Source of the DNA: an uncultured Oscillospiraceae bacterium
Lineage (GTDB): Bacteria; Bacillota; Clostridia; Oscillospirales; Acutalibacteraceae
Reading direction: 5' to 3'
Length of the DNA: 64,000 nucleotides
Assembly: GCA_958448165.1 (NCBI GenBank)
Contig: CAUDCW010000005.1
Span: forward strand, 1 to 64,000
The stretch's first letter is position 1; each line of letters starts with the position of its first letter. The notes under the pieces are model-generated. The model was not told the DNA's origin, ran no database searches, and saw only the letters and a program-made list of their open reading frames with translations. Of the stretch, positions 7,438 through 17,135 are shown piece by piece. Both the position numbers and the translations under genes were made by a program.

Positions 7438-7653
7438 ATGGCTATTTCTTATAACAAACTGTGGAAATTATTGATCGATAAAAAGATGACACAGGCAGAG
7501 CTGCGCAAGGCCGCAGATATCGCCCCCAATACCATGACAAAACTTCGCCGCGACGAACCGGTAAACCTTGCTATCCTCGGCAGAGCCTGCGCCGTCCTCG
7601 GCTGCGACATTGGTGATGTGATGGAATTTATTCCGGACGAGGAACAAGTGTAA
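7438..7653 (+). CDS. Small XRE/Cro-type HTH regulator of the R-M operon
   Basis: 71 residues, essentially a single Cro/C1-type helix-turn-helix: the helix pair is around MTQAELRKAADIAPNTMTKL (~18-37). It is preceded by TAGGAGG and a good promoter. Small HTH proteins of this kind often head clostridial type I restriction operons and are thought to time methylase and nuclease expression, like C proteins. Palindromes with a TCGCA/TGCGA core upstream could be its binding sites. hsdM starts 51 bp later on the same strand. Confidence 0.8.
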   Translation: MAISYNKLWKLLIDKKMTQAELRKAADIAPNTMTKLRRDEPVNLAILGRACAVLGCDIGDVMEFIPDEEQV

Positions 7654-7704
7654 CATTTGCAAAGCGGTTAAATTACTAATATTTTGAAAGAGAAGGTATA
7701 TTCC

Positions 7705-9306
7705 ATGGCTAAGAAAAAAGTAGAAGAAAAAATCAATTTGGACTCTATTCTGTTCAAATGTAGAGATATTTTGCGCCAGGCGCGTAATTCCGGTTCCTTC
7801 TTTGAGAAGCGCGATATGATGCTGACCCTGGTGTTCCTGCGTTTCATTGGCGAGAAGTTCGAAGATGGTATCCAGAAGCTGCGCCAGGAGCTGATCGCAC
7901 AAGGATTGGATCCTGATGACGAAGAAATTTTTGCAGCGTTTTTTGACGACGCTACTTTCACAGATGGAACCTATAATCTGCCGGTGGAGGCTCGTTGGTC
8001 TACTATTATCAACACACCCGCTCCGCAGTTGAATGTTGCGCTGGATACTGCGCTGCATAGCCTGGCAACCAGCAGTAAGCAGCTGAAGGGCTGTTTTGTG
8101 GAGGGTACTTTTACCACCCGTAATTTGGCTCCTAACGATATCAAGAAGATTGTTGATGAGGTCAATAAGATCAGTCATAAAGCTTTTGGTGAAGAGAAAG
8201 ACCTGATCGGCCGCGTATACGAATACTTCCTCAAGGAGTTTGCGGTCAATGCAACCAAGGAGGAAGGCGAATTCTATACGCCCCACGACGCTGTTCAACT
8301 AATCGCTGCTATGATTGAGCCCTTTGATGGAACCCTGTACGATCCCTGCTGTGGCTCCGGTGGTATGTTTATTCAGGGCACTGATCTGATCAGAGAAAAG
8401 CAGGGTGACATCAGCCGTATCAACATTTACGGTCAGGAGAAGGAACCGGCTACCTACCGGCTGGCAAAGATGAATCTTGCCCTGCGTGGACTCAGCCATC
8501 ATTTAGGAGAGGAAGCAGACTCCACCTTTACCCATGACCTGCATAAGGGAATTTACTTCGATTATATTATGGCAAACCCGCCCTTTAACCTGAAAGGCTG
8601 GTATGACCCCAATCTGAAGAACGATGCTCGCTGGGCGGACTACGTTACTCCGCCGGAGAGCAACGCAAACTATGCCTGGATTTTGCACATGCTTTCCCAT
8701 CTGAGAGCAAACAAGGGTGTTGCGGGATTCCTGCTGGCCAATGGTGCATTGGGCGATACCGATACCGTGGAAATTCGCAAAAAGCTTATTCAGAATGATA
8801 AGGTGGAAGCTATTATCATCCTACCTCGTGAATTGTTCATCACCACCGATATCAGCGTTACCCTTTGGATTCTGAACCAGAACAAAAAAGGCGGCAGTTA
8901 CCACGGCAGAAATCTGCGCAACCGTGAGGGCGAGATCCTCTTTATGGATCTGCGCACTTGGACGGAGAACCCGGTGAAGAATGAGGGTAAAAAGAAAGTG
9001 TTCCTGGATGATGTGCAGATTCAGAGAGCGGCAGATATCTACCATACTTGGCAGACCGAGGGTACAGACGGTATGCGCTATGAGGTGCCGGAGCTGTATC
9101 GCAGTGTCGGTATTGCGGAAATCGAAAAGCAGGGTTGGAGCCTTGTTCCCAGCAAGTACATTGAGTTTATTGACCACGACATGAATATTGACTTCGACGC
9201 TGAGATGAGTCGTATCCAGGCAGAAATGCGCGACGTTCTCTCACAGGAGAAGCAGTCTCAAAAGATGCTGGAGGATGCGTTCAGGGGGATCGGATATGAG
9301 CTCTAA
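7705..9306 (+). CDS. hsdM: Type I restriction-modification DNA methyltransferase (HsdM)
   Basis: 533 residues. The N-terminal HsdM helical domain is followed by the adenine-methyltransferase core with the SAM motif DPCCGSGGMF (~211-220) and catalytic NPPF (~290). It transfers a methyl group from SAM to adenine N6 within the site chosen by HsdS, and is also part of the restriction complex. ATG 7705 has AGAAGG 8 nt upstream; an earlier in-frame TTG at 7684 is less likely. It overlaps hsdS by 11 bp. Length and motifs are complete, so it should be active. GC and codon use look higher than in the backbone genes further right, consistent with acquisition by transfer. Confidence 0.95.
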   Translation: MAKKKVEEKINLDSILFKCRDILRQARNSGSFFEKRDMMLTLVFLRFIGEKFEDGIQKLRQELIAQGLDPDDEEIFAAFFDDATFTDGTYNLPVEARWSTIINTPAPQLNVALDTALHSLATSSKQLKGCFVEGTFTTRNLAPNDIKKIVDEVNKISHKAFGEEKDLIGRVYEYFLKEFAVNATKEEGEFYTPHDAVQLIAAMIEPFDGTLYDPCCGSGGMFIQGTDLIREKQGDISRINIYGQEKEPATYRLAKMNLALRGLSHHLGEEADSTFTHDLHKGIYFDYIMANPPFNLKGWYDPNLKNDARWADYVTPPESNANYAWILHMLSHLRANKGVAGFLLANGALGDTDTVEIRKKLIQNDKVEAIIILPRELFITTDISVTLWILNQNKKGGSYHGRNLRNREGEILFMDLRTWTENPVKNEGKKKVFLDDVQIQRAADIYHTWQTEGTDGMRYEVPELYRSVGIAEIEKQGWSLVPSKYIEFIDHDMNIDFDAEMSRIQAEMRDVLSQEKQSQKMLEDAFRGIGYEL

Positions 9307-10459
9307 TCATAACAAATCCTTTCAAAGCGCTCCACTGGTGCGTCTTGGCGATTATATTATTCGCTCTACCGTCAACAATCGAGATGAAATATACGGCATC
9401 GAATTGATTGAGGGCGTCACCAATGAGGGCGTTTTTAGCACACCAAAAGGTAATCCTATGGATGTAGATTTGAAACCGTATAAGATCGTTAACAACGGTG
9501 CATTTGTCTATAACCCATCCCGACTTAATTTGGGCTCCATTGCGTATCGTACCGGCGGATTATGCATTGTCTCTCATCTTTACATCGTTTTTTATCTCAA
9601 CGATGAAGGGAAAAAGAAAATAGACCCGAACTGGCTTTTCATGTACTTCCGTCGTGATGAGTTTTATAGAGAAGTAACATTCAGAAACTTTGGAAGCCAA
9701 CGCCCTGAGTTTAATTTCAACGATATGAGCGATATTATGATTCCGTTGCCCGATATTGCGGTGCAAAGAAAATATGTTGATATCTACAACGCCATGGTTG
9801 CCAATCAGAAGAGCTATGAGCGCGGGCTGGAGGATTTGAAGCTGACGTTTGATGCGCTGATTGATAACATCAAGCACAATGCTTCAATGGTCCCTGTGCG
9901 TGACCTGCTGGCTGAAGTAGATAATCGAAACGGTACTGGGGAGAACGTTGATGTCCAAGGCATAAATATTTTCAAACAATTTATGCCTTCTGTGGCTGAT
10001 ACCAATGGTGTAGACCTCACTAAATATAAAATCGTCAGAAAAGGTCAGTTCGCATATTCCGGTATGCAGACAGGCCGCGATGAATGTATTCGAATTGCTT
10101 TGTTCGACAAGGATGAGCCGATTATCATTTCGCCTGCATACACAGTTTTTGAAATTAAAGATGGAACAGTCCTGCCGGAGTATATTATGATGTGGTTTTC
10201 CCGCAAGGAAAGCGACCGTCGTGGATGGTTTATGAGCGATTCGAGTATCCGCACAAATCTTGACCTTGAACGTTTCTACGAAATAGGAATTCCGTTGCCG
10301 GATGAGAAAATGCAGAAATCCATTGTTGATTTGTATAAGGTATACACCCTGCGTAGAAGCATCAATGAGCAATTAAAGGCTCAGATCAAAGACATTTGCC
10401 CGATCCTGATTCGGGGGTCGTTGGAGGATGGAGGTGAAACCGATGGCGAAACTGCATAA
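9296..10459 (+). CDS. hsdS: Type I restriction specificity subunit (HsdS)
   Basis: 387 residues with the usual two target-recognition domains, each ending in a conserved helix. The first ends around DIMIPLPDIAVQRKYVDIYN (~142-161) and the second around GIPLPDEKMQKSIVDLY. The two domains read different half-sites of a bipartite target. Start ATG 9296 has an AGGGGGA site and overlaps hsdM. It overlaps hsdR by 17 bp, so all three subunits are co-translated. No inverted repeats suggesting phase-variable shuffling of recognition domains were noticed. The target sequence cannot be read from the protein. Confidence 0.93.
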   Translation: MSSNHNKSFQSAPLVRLGDYIIRSTVNNRDEIYGIELIEGVTNEGVFSTPKGNPMDVDLKPYKIVNNGAFVYNPSRLNLGSIAYRTGGLCIVSHLYIVFYLNDEGKKKIDPNWLFMYFRRDEFYREVTFRNFGSQRPEFNFNDMSDIMIPLPDIAVQRKYVDIYNAMVANQKSYERGLEDLKLTFDALIDNIKHNASMVPVRDLLAEVDNRNGTGENVDVQGINIFKQFMPSVADTNGVDLTKYKIVRKGQFAYSGMQTGRDECIRIALFDKDEPIIISPAYTVFEIKDGTVLPEYIMMWFSRKESDRRGWFMSDSSIRTNLDLERFYEIGIPLPDEKMQKSIVDLYKVYTLRRSINEQLKAQIKDICPILIRGSLEDGGETDGETA

Positions 10460-13400
10460 CTATAACGGCCACTATTGCGAATCTGAATATGAATACGCAT
10501 TCCTTTCGTTCTTGGAGGACGAAGGGTGGCACTATCTTACCGGAAATAGCATTCCGCGCAACTCCAAGAGAGACGTCCTCTACATGGACGACATGGAGCA
10601 GTTTCTGAGCAAGACCAATCCGGATCTGACGGCAGAAGAAGTGCGTCAGATTATGGATAACGTGCGCCTTGTAGGTGCGGAATCAGATTTTGCAACACTC
10701 CACAAAGTCTATGGCTGGATGGTAGATGGCGTTCAATTCACCCCGCAAGCAGGCCTCCCAAGAATGGTGAATCTGATCGACTTTGAGAATCCGGAGAATA
10801 ACCTTTTCCGCGCAGTCAATCAATTTACTGTAGAATACACCAATAACGGACAAAAGGAGAACCGTCGTCCGGATGTGATTCTGTTCGTCAACGGTATGCC
10901 CTTGTGCGTCATCGAACTGAAAAATCCTGCTGACGCCAATGCTACCATCTACGATGCCTGGGAACAGATCAATATCCGCTACTGGCGCGATATTCCTCAC
11001 CTGCTGCATTACTGCCCTTTGGCGTGTATTTCGGATGGAGTCAAAACCAGATTGGGTACCGTCCGTACGCCTTATGAACATTTTTACGCATGGCGCCGTG
11101 TGAATGACGGCGATAAGGTTTCTACGCTGCCTTTTGACGAGCTGGAGACAATGATAAAGGGCGTTTATGCGCCCGCAAGATTCTTGGAGATCTTTCGAGA
11201 CTACATTTACTTCCAGGATAGCGAATACGACAGTGACGAACGTGAGATCGTGTGTCGTTATCCGCAGTTCTTTGCTGCCCGCCTTTTGAAGCAAAGTATT
11301 ATAAAATCCGTTATTGAAAAGAGTGGCAAGGGTGGTACATATTTCGGCGCAACCGGCTGCGGCAAGACATATACTATGGCTTTTCTTGCACGTCAGTTGG
11401 CGTTGCGCTGCACCCATGTGCCGGAGATTGGCTCGCCAACAATCGTTATGATCGTCGACCGGGAAGAACTTCAAAAGCAGGGTGCAAAGCTGTTCACCAA
11501 GAGCAAAGAGTTTCTGAATCTTGGTGAAGTGACGGTTGTCCCCAGCCGCAGAGCGCTAAGAGAAGAACTTGGCGCACGTGAAAGTGGCGGATTTTACATT
11601 TGTACCATCCAGAAATTCTGCGATAGAGAAGATGACAAGATCGGCCTGATCAATAGCCGTTCCAATATCATTTGTTTCTCTGACGAAGCACACAGAACAC
11701 AACTGGAGCATGCGAAAAGGATTCAGTTCAGCAAGGATGCTGACGAAAATATGCGTGCCATGTTGTCCAAGCCTTACGCAAAGGTGCTGAAAGAAGCATT
11801 CCCGCAGGCAACTTTCGTTGGCTTCAGTGGTACTCCGATTGCGGAAACCTATCAGACATTCGGTGAAGAAATTGACCGCTATACAATGGATCAGGCAGTC
11901 GCAGACGGATTGACTGTACCGATTAAGTACCATCCTCGTATTGCAAAAGTCCTGTTGGATCAGGAGAAAGTGCAGCAGATCGAGGCTTATTATAAAAGGT
12001 GTGCAGAGGATGGCGCTACGGCTGATGATATAGAAGCCAGCAAGAAGGCTATGAGCTCCATGGAGATTATCCTTGGCGAGCCCTCTCGTCTGGAACGCCT
12101 CGCGGTGGATATTCACGATCACTATGTTTCTTCCTGCGAAAAGGATCCGGATAGGATTCAAAAGGCGATGGTCGTGTGTTCCAGCCGAACAATTGCCTAT
12201 GCACTTCTGAGAATATTCCAAGATAAGTATCCTGAGTGGTTTGTAGAAAAGAAGGCCCCCGAAGGTGTTGCGGTATCTGAAGAAGAACTGCGCGAGCTGA
12301 AGCCTATGCCTTTTATGGCCATGGTAGCCAGTGTCGGCAGCAACGATCAGCCGGATATGTATAATTACCTCGGCGGTGTAAAGAACAGCAAGCGTTCCGA
12401 AGAATTGGACGCAGCATTCAAACAGGAAAAATCCAATTTCCATATTGCCGTTGTTGTTGATATGTGGATCACAGGTTTCGACGTTCCTTCGCTGACCTAC
12501 ATGTATAACGATAAGCCCCTGAAAAAACATTTGCTGATTCAGACGATCAGCCGTGTTAACAGAAAGTATCCCGGCAAAGATTATGGTTTCATTATTGACT
12601 ACATCGGCATTCGCGATAACATGCGTGAAGCCATGAAGATTTACGGCGGAGATAATTCTGTTGCGCCTACTGCCGATGATGTAGAGCAGGCAACCGGTGT
12701 GTTCCGCGAGGAACTGATGATCCTGAAAGATTTGTTTGCTGGTTATGATTTAGCGCCGTTCCTTGACCCGAATGGAGATCCCGCTCTGCGTTATAGATTG
12801 CTGGCCAAAGCTGCCGAGTATGTTTTCATTTCCACGCAGGAGCTGCAGACAGAAAGTAAAGGCGGAAAAAGCGTAAAGAAGGTTTCTTTCAAAACATACT
12901 TCCTGAAAACAGTCAAACGGATGCGCGCTGCATATGATATTTGTCAGCCGTCCGGTGAGCTGGGAGAGGAAGAATCTGCTCTCGCACAATGCTTCATGGC
13001 GATCGCTGGCTTTGTCCGCAAGATGAGCGGCACCAGCGAAGTGGATGCGGATACCATGAACCGCCATGTTGCAAAAATGGTAGAAGAAGCACTGCGCTAC
13101 AATGAGGTTGAAAGTGTTCTTGAGAATGGCGAGCAGGAGGATATCTTCAGTGCCGAATACTTTGAAAAACTGTCGGATGTAAAAATGCCCGCTTCCAAAC
13201 TGGAACTGCTGGTAAAAATGCTCCGCAAGCAAATATCGGAGTACAGTAAAATAAATCAAATGGCAGCGAAGAAATTCCAAGAAATGCTGGAAGACACCAT
13301 AAGGCAGTATCACGAGCGCAGAAAGCATCTTACGGCAGAGGAAGCTGGAGAGGCGCAAGAGCATACGTCTGAGGAAATCATTAAAAACGCTACCGAGCAG

Positions 13401-13772
13401 GCATTACAGATACTGAGAGATATGAATGCCGATCGCGAAAGCTTCCGTAAAATAGGTCTCACCTTCGAGGAAAAGGCGTTTTATGATATTTTGATGGCGC
13501 TGCGTGATGAGTATAACTTTGATTATGGTGAGGACAAGGTTGTTGACGGTATTACGGTTAACGATAAATGTAAGGCGCTGGCAAAGAAGGTTAAGGAAAT
13601 TATTGATACCAAATCTTCCTTTGCTGACTGGCTTAACAATCAGATTGTCCGCGATCAGTTAAAATTCGACATCAAAGTTTGCTTGATCAAAAATGGCTAT
13701 CCCCCGCAGTATAGCCCCGAAGTCTTCCGCAATGTGATGGAGCAGGTTGAAAACTTCGAAGAAAATAATTAA
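10443..13772 (+). CDS. hsdR: Type I restriction endonuclease/translocase (HsdR)
   Basis: 1109 residues. An N-terminal PD-(D/E)XK nuclease (RRPDVILF ~141, then VIELK ~160) is followed by an SF2 DNA translocase with Walker A GATGCGKTY (~302), DEAH (~413), motif III GFSGTPI and the TISRVNRKYPGKD helicase segment, and a helical C-terminus that docks on HsdM. It translocates and cleaves unmethylated DNA. ATG 10443 has GGAGGTG 7 nt upstream; the ATG at 10428 lies before that site. Full length for the family. A further set of nucleic-acid enzymes follows with short gaps. Confidence 0.95.
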   Translation: MAKLHNYNGHYCESEYEYAFLSFLEDEGWHYLTGNSIPRNSKRDVLYMDDMEQFLSKTNPDLTAEEVRQIMDNVRLVGAESDFATLHKVYGWMVDGVQFTPQAGLPRMVNLIDFENPENNLFRAVNQFTVEYTNNGQKENRRPDVILFVNGMPLCVIELKNPADANATIYDAWEQINIRYWRDIPHLLHYCPLACISDGVKTRLGTVRTPYEHFYAWRRVNDGDKVSTLPFDELETMIKGVYAPARFLEIFRDYIYFQDSEYDSDEREIVCRYPQFFAARLLKQSIIKSVIEKSGKGGTYFGATGCGKTYTMAFLARQLALRCTHVPEIGSPTIVMIVDREELQKQGAKLFTKSKEFLNLGEVTVVPSRRALREELGARESGGFYICTIQKFCDREDDKIGLINSRSNIICFSDEAHRTQLEHAKRIQFSKDADENMRAMLSKPYAKVLKEAFPQATFVGFSGTPIAETYQTFGEEIDRYTMDQAVADGLTVPIKYHPRIAKVLLDQEKVQQIEAYYKRCAEDGATADDIEASKKAMSSMEIILGEPSRLERLAVDIHDHYVSSCEKDPDRIQKAMVVCSSRTIAYALLRIFQDKYPEWFVEKKAPEGVAVSEEELRELKPMPFMAMVASVGSNDQPDMYNYLGGVKNSKRSEELDAAFKQEKSNFHIAVVVDMWITGFDVPSLTYMYNDKPLKKHLLIQTISRVNRKYPGKDYGFIIDYIGIRDNMREAMKIYGGDNSVAPTADDVEQATGVFREELMILKDLFAGYDLAPFLDPNGDPALRYRLLAKAAEYVFISTQELQTESKGGKSVKKVSFKTYFLKTVKRMRAAYDICQPSGELGEEESALAQCFMAIAGFVRKMSGTSEVDADTMNRHVAKMVEEALRYNEVESVLENGEQEDIFSAEYFEKLSDVKMPASKLELLVKMLRKQISEYSKINQMAAKKFQEMLEDTIRQYHERRKHLTAEEAGEAQEHTSEEIIKNATEQALQILRDMNADRESFRKIGLTFEEKAFYDILMALRDEYNFDYGEDKVVDGITVNDKCKALAKKVKEIIDTKSSFADWLNNQIVRDQLKFDIKVCLIKNGYPPQYSPEVFRNVMEQVENFEENN

Positions 13773-13825
13773 ACAGAATGTAAACTTGCTGGTATATGGC
13801 AACCAACGGAAATGAGGTGAATCCT

Positions 13826-14359
13826 GTGGACGAAATTGCAAATCGAATAATGGATAGTGACAAATGGCCCAACATCGAATTGCCGGAAAATTTGGAACTG
13901 CTAAATGAGATGGCTGATGACAGTTTTTCCACAGGCACCTTTTCGGGTATGCTATCGGCGGTCCTGATGTATCATCAGTTAGTGGAGGCGATGTGTCTAC
14001 ATTTGCTGGAGGATTGCCATTTCCTAATTCAATTGTCAGTACATGCAGCAACTATACATTTTACGATTCCCCAAAATAAAATGCTCGGCGCCTACGTAAG
14101 CGAACTGAAAGAATCGGTGAGCTTTCACAAAAAAGATGAATTTCTAGAGAAAGTAACCGCATTCAACATCATTCGAAACGGCGCCATCCACAAAATGAGG
14201 AAAAGCAATCTGGATGAGGTTTCGAACAGCCTCCGTGATGCAAAACAACTTTTCGACGAAATCTTCGTTTTGTATGACGAAATTCAGGATGACTTTAGGG
14301 TAACTTTTCACGGATTCAAAAAAGACGTCTTTGCAGACGAATACACAGAGGATGATTGA
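13826..14359 (+). CDS. HEPN-domain protein (putative RNase) in the R-M operon
   Basis: 177 residues, all helical, with the HEPN signature Rx4H as RNGAIH (R~117, H~122) after a long helical region. HEPN proteins with this motif are usually metal-independent RNases or toxins of defense systems. GTG 13826 is chosen because GAGGTGA lies 5 nt upstream; ATG 13796 is an alternative adding 10 residues. It sits 53 bp after hsdR and 37 bp before the helicase, so it is inside the transcript. No separate antitoxin gene (MNT type) is adjacent; the helicase may control it. Assignment rests on the motif and fold impression. Confidence 0.65.
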   Translation: MDEIANRIMDSDKWPNIELPENLELLNEMADDSFSTGTFSGMLSAVLMYHQLVEAMCLHLLEDCHFLIQLSVHAATIHFTIPQNKMLGAYVSELKESVSFHKKDEFLEKVTAFNIIRNGAIHKMRKSNLDEVSNSLRDAKQLFDEIFVLYDEIQDDFRVTFHGFKKDVFADEYTEDD

Positions 14360-14396
14360 TTATCATCTATAACCACGATAAGAATGAGGTGAGCAC

Positions 14397-17111
14397 ATGA
14401 ATGAGTTCGATCGAAATATACTGATTGTCAGCGAAAACATCTGCAAGAATATTGCCAGTATTACAGACGATGATCGCGGATTCAAGTCGCAGAATATCCT
14501 GAATAATTTGCGTCATTTGGTAGAAGCCGTAGATCAGCGTATTTACAGTGAAAAGGCATCTATCACACTCAATAAATATGATGATATCGAACGTTCGGTT
14601 GCTTACGTTGCTTCGCGTGGTGAACTGAAATTTTTGAATCGCTTCCACTATTTTTTGCAGGCAGCCGTTTCGCACTTTATCCCCGACGAAGACGGAGCAA
14701 CCCGGTTGATGCTGAAGTACTATGAGTGGTTACTTCGCATCCGAGAGTATGTAAAGAATTCTTTTGGCTTGAATATTTTACACAACCTTGAGGATTATCC
14801 GTTGGATCAGGATGATTCCCTCGTCGAATATTATGAAAAAATTGCGTTCCAACTGGATCATGTGAGATATTCTGATCGTGCGCCATCGGATAGATTTTAC
14901 GTGCAGAAAAGCAAAACATTCTTCTTCGGGGGAAGGATATACTACGAAATTACGGTTATCCCCGCAGATGACTATTCCAGCAAGTTCAATAGATTTACGG
15001 TATTTTCAAAAAAAGAGATACCTACCTACTATGCAATAAAACTCAACTTCATCGACACAGAGATAGAGATTCTCGGACGACGGATGCTTATCAGAGTGAT
15101 CGATAATTACAAAGTGGCAATTCGCCCCGTCGAATTCGAAGATTTTTCCCGAATTCTTAATATGCCGAAAGTTAACGCAGGCACAATAGAGTATAACTCC
15201 ATGATGGAGTATCTTACTGTGTCCGGAATGAGCTTAACCGAATTGGTTACCATGGGCGATGAGTATTATGATGCGGTAAAAACAGAAATTCAAAACCTGA
15301 GTCGCTCAAACAATCTGTTCAACTCATTGGATAGATGCAGACAGCTAATAAGATCGGCAGCGCCCGGAAGCAATATCCTGCGGTATGTGCTGCTTAAAAT
15401 GCGCCACCACGTAATGAAATATCAAATAGCGGATCGCCCGAATAACTGGATTTCTTATCTCTGTCTATGGAACGAATGCCTTCCATTTGACAACATGCCG
15501 TTTGATGCGTCGTTGGTGTATCATAATCCCTCGCTATTTGACGTCTTTTCATGTATTAGTAGCAAAGGGCGGGAGCACGAAATATTGTCCCGTAAAATCC
15601 GCATTAATACAGAGCAGAATGTCCAATTATTTACACCCACTAAGGACGTGGAGTATATTGGCGATGTGGAAGAACTTGCAAACAAATTCAATTCATTGCT
15701 AATCCCTAAACATGTTCCAGTGCGGAGCTTAGTAATAGAAAAAGATAAGGTGTACATCAAGGGATATGAAGCAGATACCGTAAGTATAATCAACGACCTT
15801 ATTTCACGGGTTGGCGGTGGACTGACCGGTTACCGAAACGCTATGGATGCATGGCTGCAGGCGACTCCGGCAGTGGATTGCGATGAAAAGAAAACAATTC
15901 TTCTGGATATGTTCAGCAAATACGATCTTGCGCTAATTTATGGAGCAGCAGGAACGGGAAAAACAACACTTATAAAACACCTGTCCACCTATTTTGCTGA
16001 TTCGAGCAAACTGTTTTTAGCAAATACGAATCCAGCAAAGGAAAACTTGCGGCGACAAATAAAAGTAAGCAATAGTGAGTTTAGCACGATTGCCAGCTGC
16101 GGACCCCTGGTAAATGGTCACAGCTATGATATTGCTTTTATCGATGAGTGTAGTACTGTAGATAACGCGGCAATGAAGGATCTTTTGAAAAGACTTCGTT
16201 GCAGGCTTCTTGTTTTGGTGGGAGACGTATATCAGATTCGTTCCATTAAGTTCGGCAACTGGTTTAGCTTGGCAAGCTATTTCCTGTCTTCGGATGTGAT
16301 ATACGAACTCAACACCCCGTACCGAAGCAAGCATAGCAGCATGGTGGATCTATGGAATAAGGTTCGTCTATTGGATGAACGTACAGAAGAATACATAGCA
16401 TTGCAAAACTATGCTTCAGAATTGGATGACAGCATATTTGTGCGCGAAGATCTGGATGAGATTATTCTGTGCTTAAACTATGATGGGCTTTACGGAATAA
16501 ACAATATAAACCGTTTCTTGCAAAACGACAATCCGAATCCTGCTGTATACTGGGACTCATGGATATACAAGGTCGGAGACCCAGTAATCTTTAATGAACA
16601 CAACCGATTCTATCCAACGTTGTATAATAATCTTAAAGGCTGGATTCGTAACATCAAAAAAGAAACTGCGGCTATAGAGTTCGATATCGAAGTAGATATG
16701 GCACTTACGGAGTTTGCTGCAATGGCGGCAGGCTTCGAGCTCCTTGAATGTGACGTCCCAGGACATTCTTTGATCCGTTTCAAAGTCGACCATTATGTTG
16801 ATGATGACGGAAGGGAGAAAAATAGTCGAGAGGTTGTTCCATTCCAGGTAGCGTATGCTATATCCATACACAAGGCGCAAGGCCTGGAATATAACTCTGT
16901 TAAGGTTGTTGTCACAAACGAGATCGAGGAACAAATAACCCACAATATCTTTTACACTGCGATTACCCGTGCGCGTAAAAAGCTTAAGATATATTGGACT
17001 CCGGAAACACAGAATAAAATTTTAATGGAAATGGAACCGGTTTCTTGTAAACGTGATGCGTATATTATTTCAAATAAACACGGTATTCCTGTTGTTAATA
17101 GCAATGGATAA
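14397..17111 (+). CDS. SF1 (RecD/UvrD-like) helicase with large N-terminal domain
   Basis: 904 residues. The N-terminal ~490 residues are not recognised and probably recognise a substrate or partner. The motor follows: Walker A GAAGTGKTT (~515), Walker B as DIAFIDECST, motif III LVLVGDVYQI, then a UvrD-like C-terminal segment with SIHKAQGLEY (~820) and FYTAITRARKKL. It should be an ATP-driven 5'-3' type helicase. The ribosome site GAGGTGA and ATG 14397 are clear. It lies between the HEPN gene and the DUF2075 gene with gaps of 37 and 24 bp. Such helicases accompany defense loci, but I know no named system with exactly this set. Confidence 0.8.
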   Translation: MNEFDRNILIVSENICKNIASITDDDRGFKSQNILNNLRHLVEAVDQRIYSEKASITLNKYDDIERSVAYVASRGELKFLNRFHYFLQAAVSHFIPDEDGATRLMLKYYEWLLRIREYVKNSFGLNILHNLEDYPLDQDDSLVEYYEKIAFQLDHVRYSDRAPSDRFYVQKSKTFFFGGRIYYEITVIPADDYSSKFNRFTVFSKKEIPTYYAIKLNFIDTEIEILGRRMLIRVIDNYKVAIRPVEFEDFSRILNMPKVNAGTIEYNSMMEYLTVSGMSLTELVTMGDEYYDAVKTEIQNLSRSNNLFNSLDRCRQLIRSAAPGSNILRYVLLKMRHHVMKYQIADRPNNWISYLCLWNECLPFDNMPFDASLVYHNPSLFDVFSCISSKGREHEILSRKIRINTEQNVQLFTPTKDVEYIGDVEELANKFNSLLIPKHVPVRSLVIEKDKVYIKGYEADTVSIINDLISRVGGGLTGYRNAMDAWLQATPAVDCDEKKTILLDMFSKYDLALIYGAAGTGKTTLIKHLSTYFADSSKLFLANTNPAKENLRRQIKVSNSEFSTIASCGPLVNGHSYDIAFIDECSTVDNAAMKDLLKRLRCRLLVLVGDVYQIRSIKFGNWFSLASYFLSSDVIYELNTPYRSKHSSMVDLWNKVRLLDERTEEYIALQNYASELDDSIFVREDLDEIILCLNYDGLYGINNINRFLQNDNPNPAVYWDSWIYKVGDPVIFNEHNRFYPTLYNNLKGWIRNIKKETAAIEFDIEVDMALTEFAAMAAGFELLECDVPGHSLIRFKVDHYVDDDGREKNSREVVPFQVAYAISIHKAQGLEYNSVKVVVTNEIEEQITHNIFYTAITRARKKLKIYWTPETQNKILMEMEPVSCKRDAYIISNKHGIPVVNSNG

Positions 17112-17135
17112 AACAACGATATAGAGGTAACCACT

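Noticed and set aside
7468..8298. 276-codon minus-strand ORF across the HTH and hsdM genes (and similar long ORFs opposite hsdR and the DUF2075 gene)
   Set aside because: Antisense shadows of well-supported coding genes, without ribosome sites or recognisable domains.
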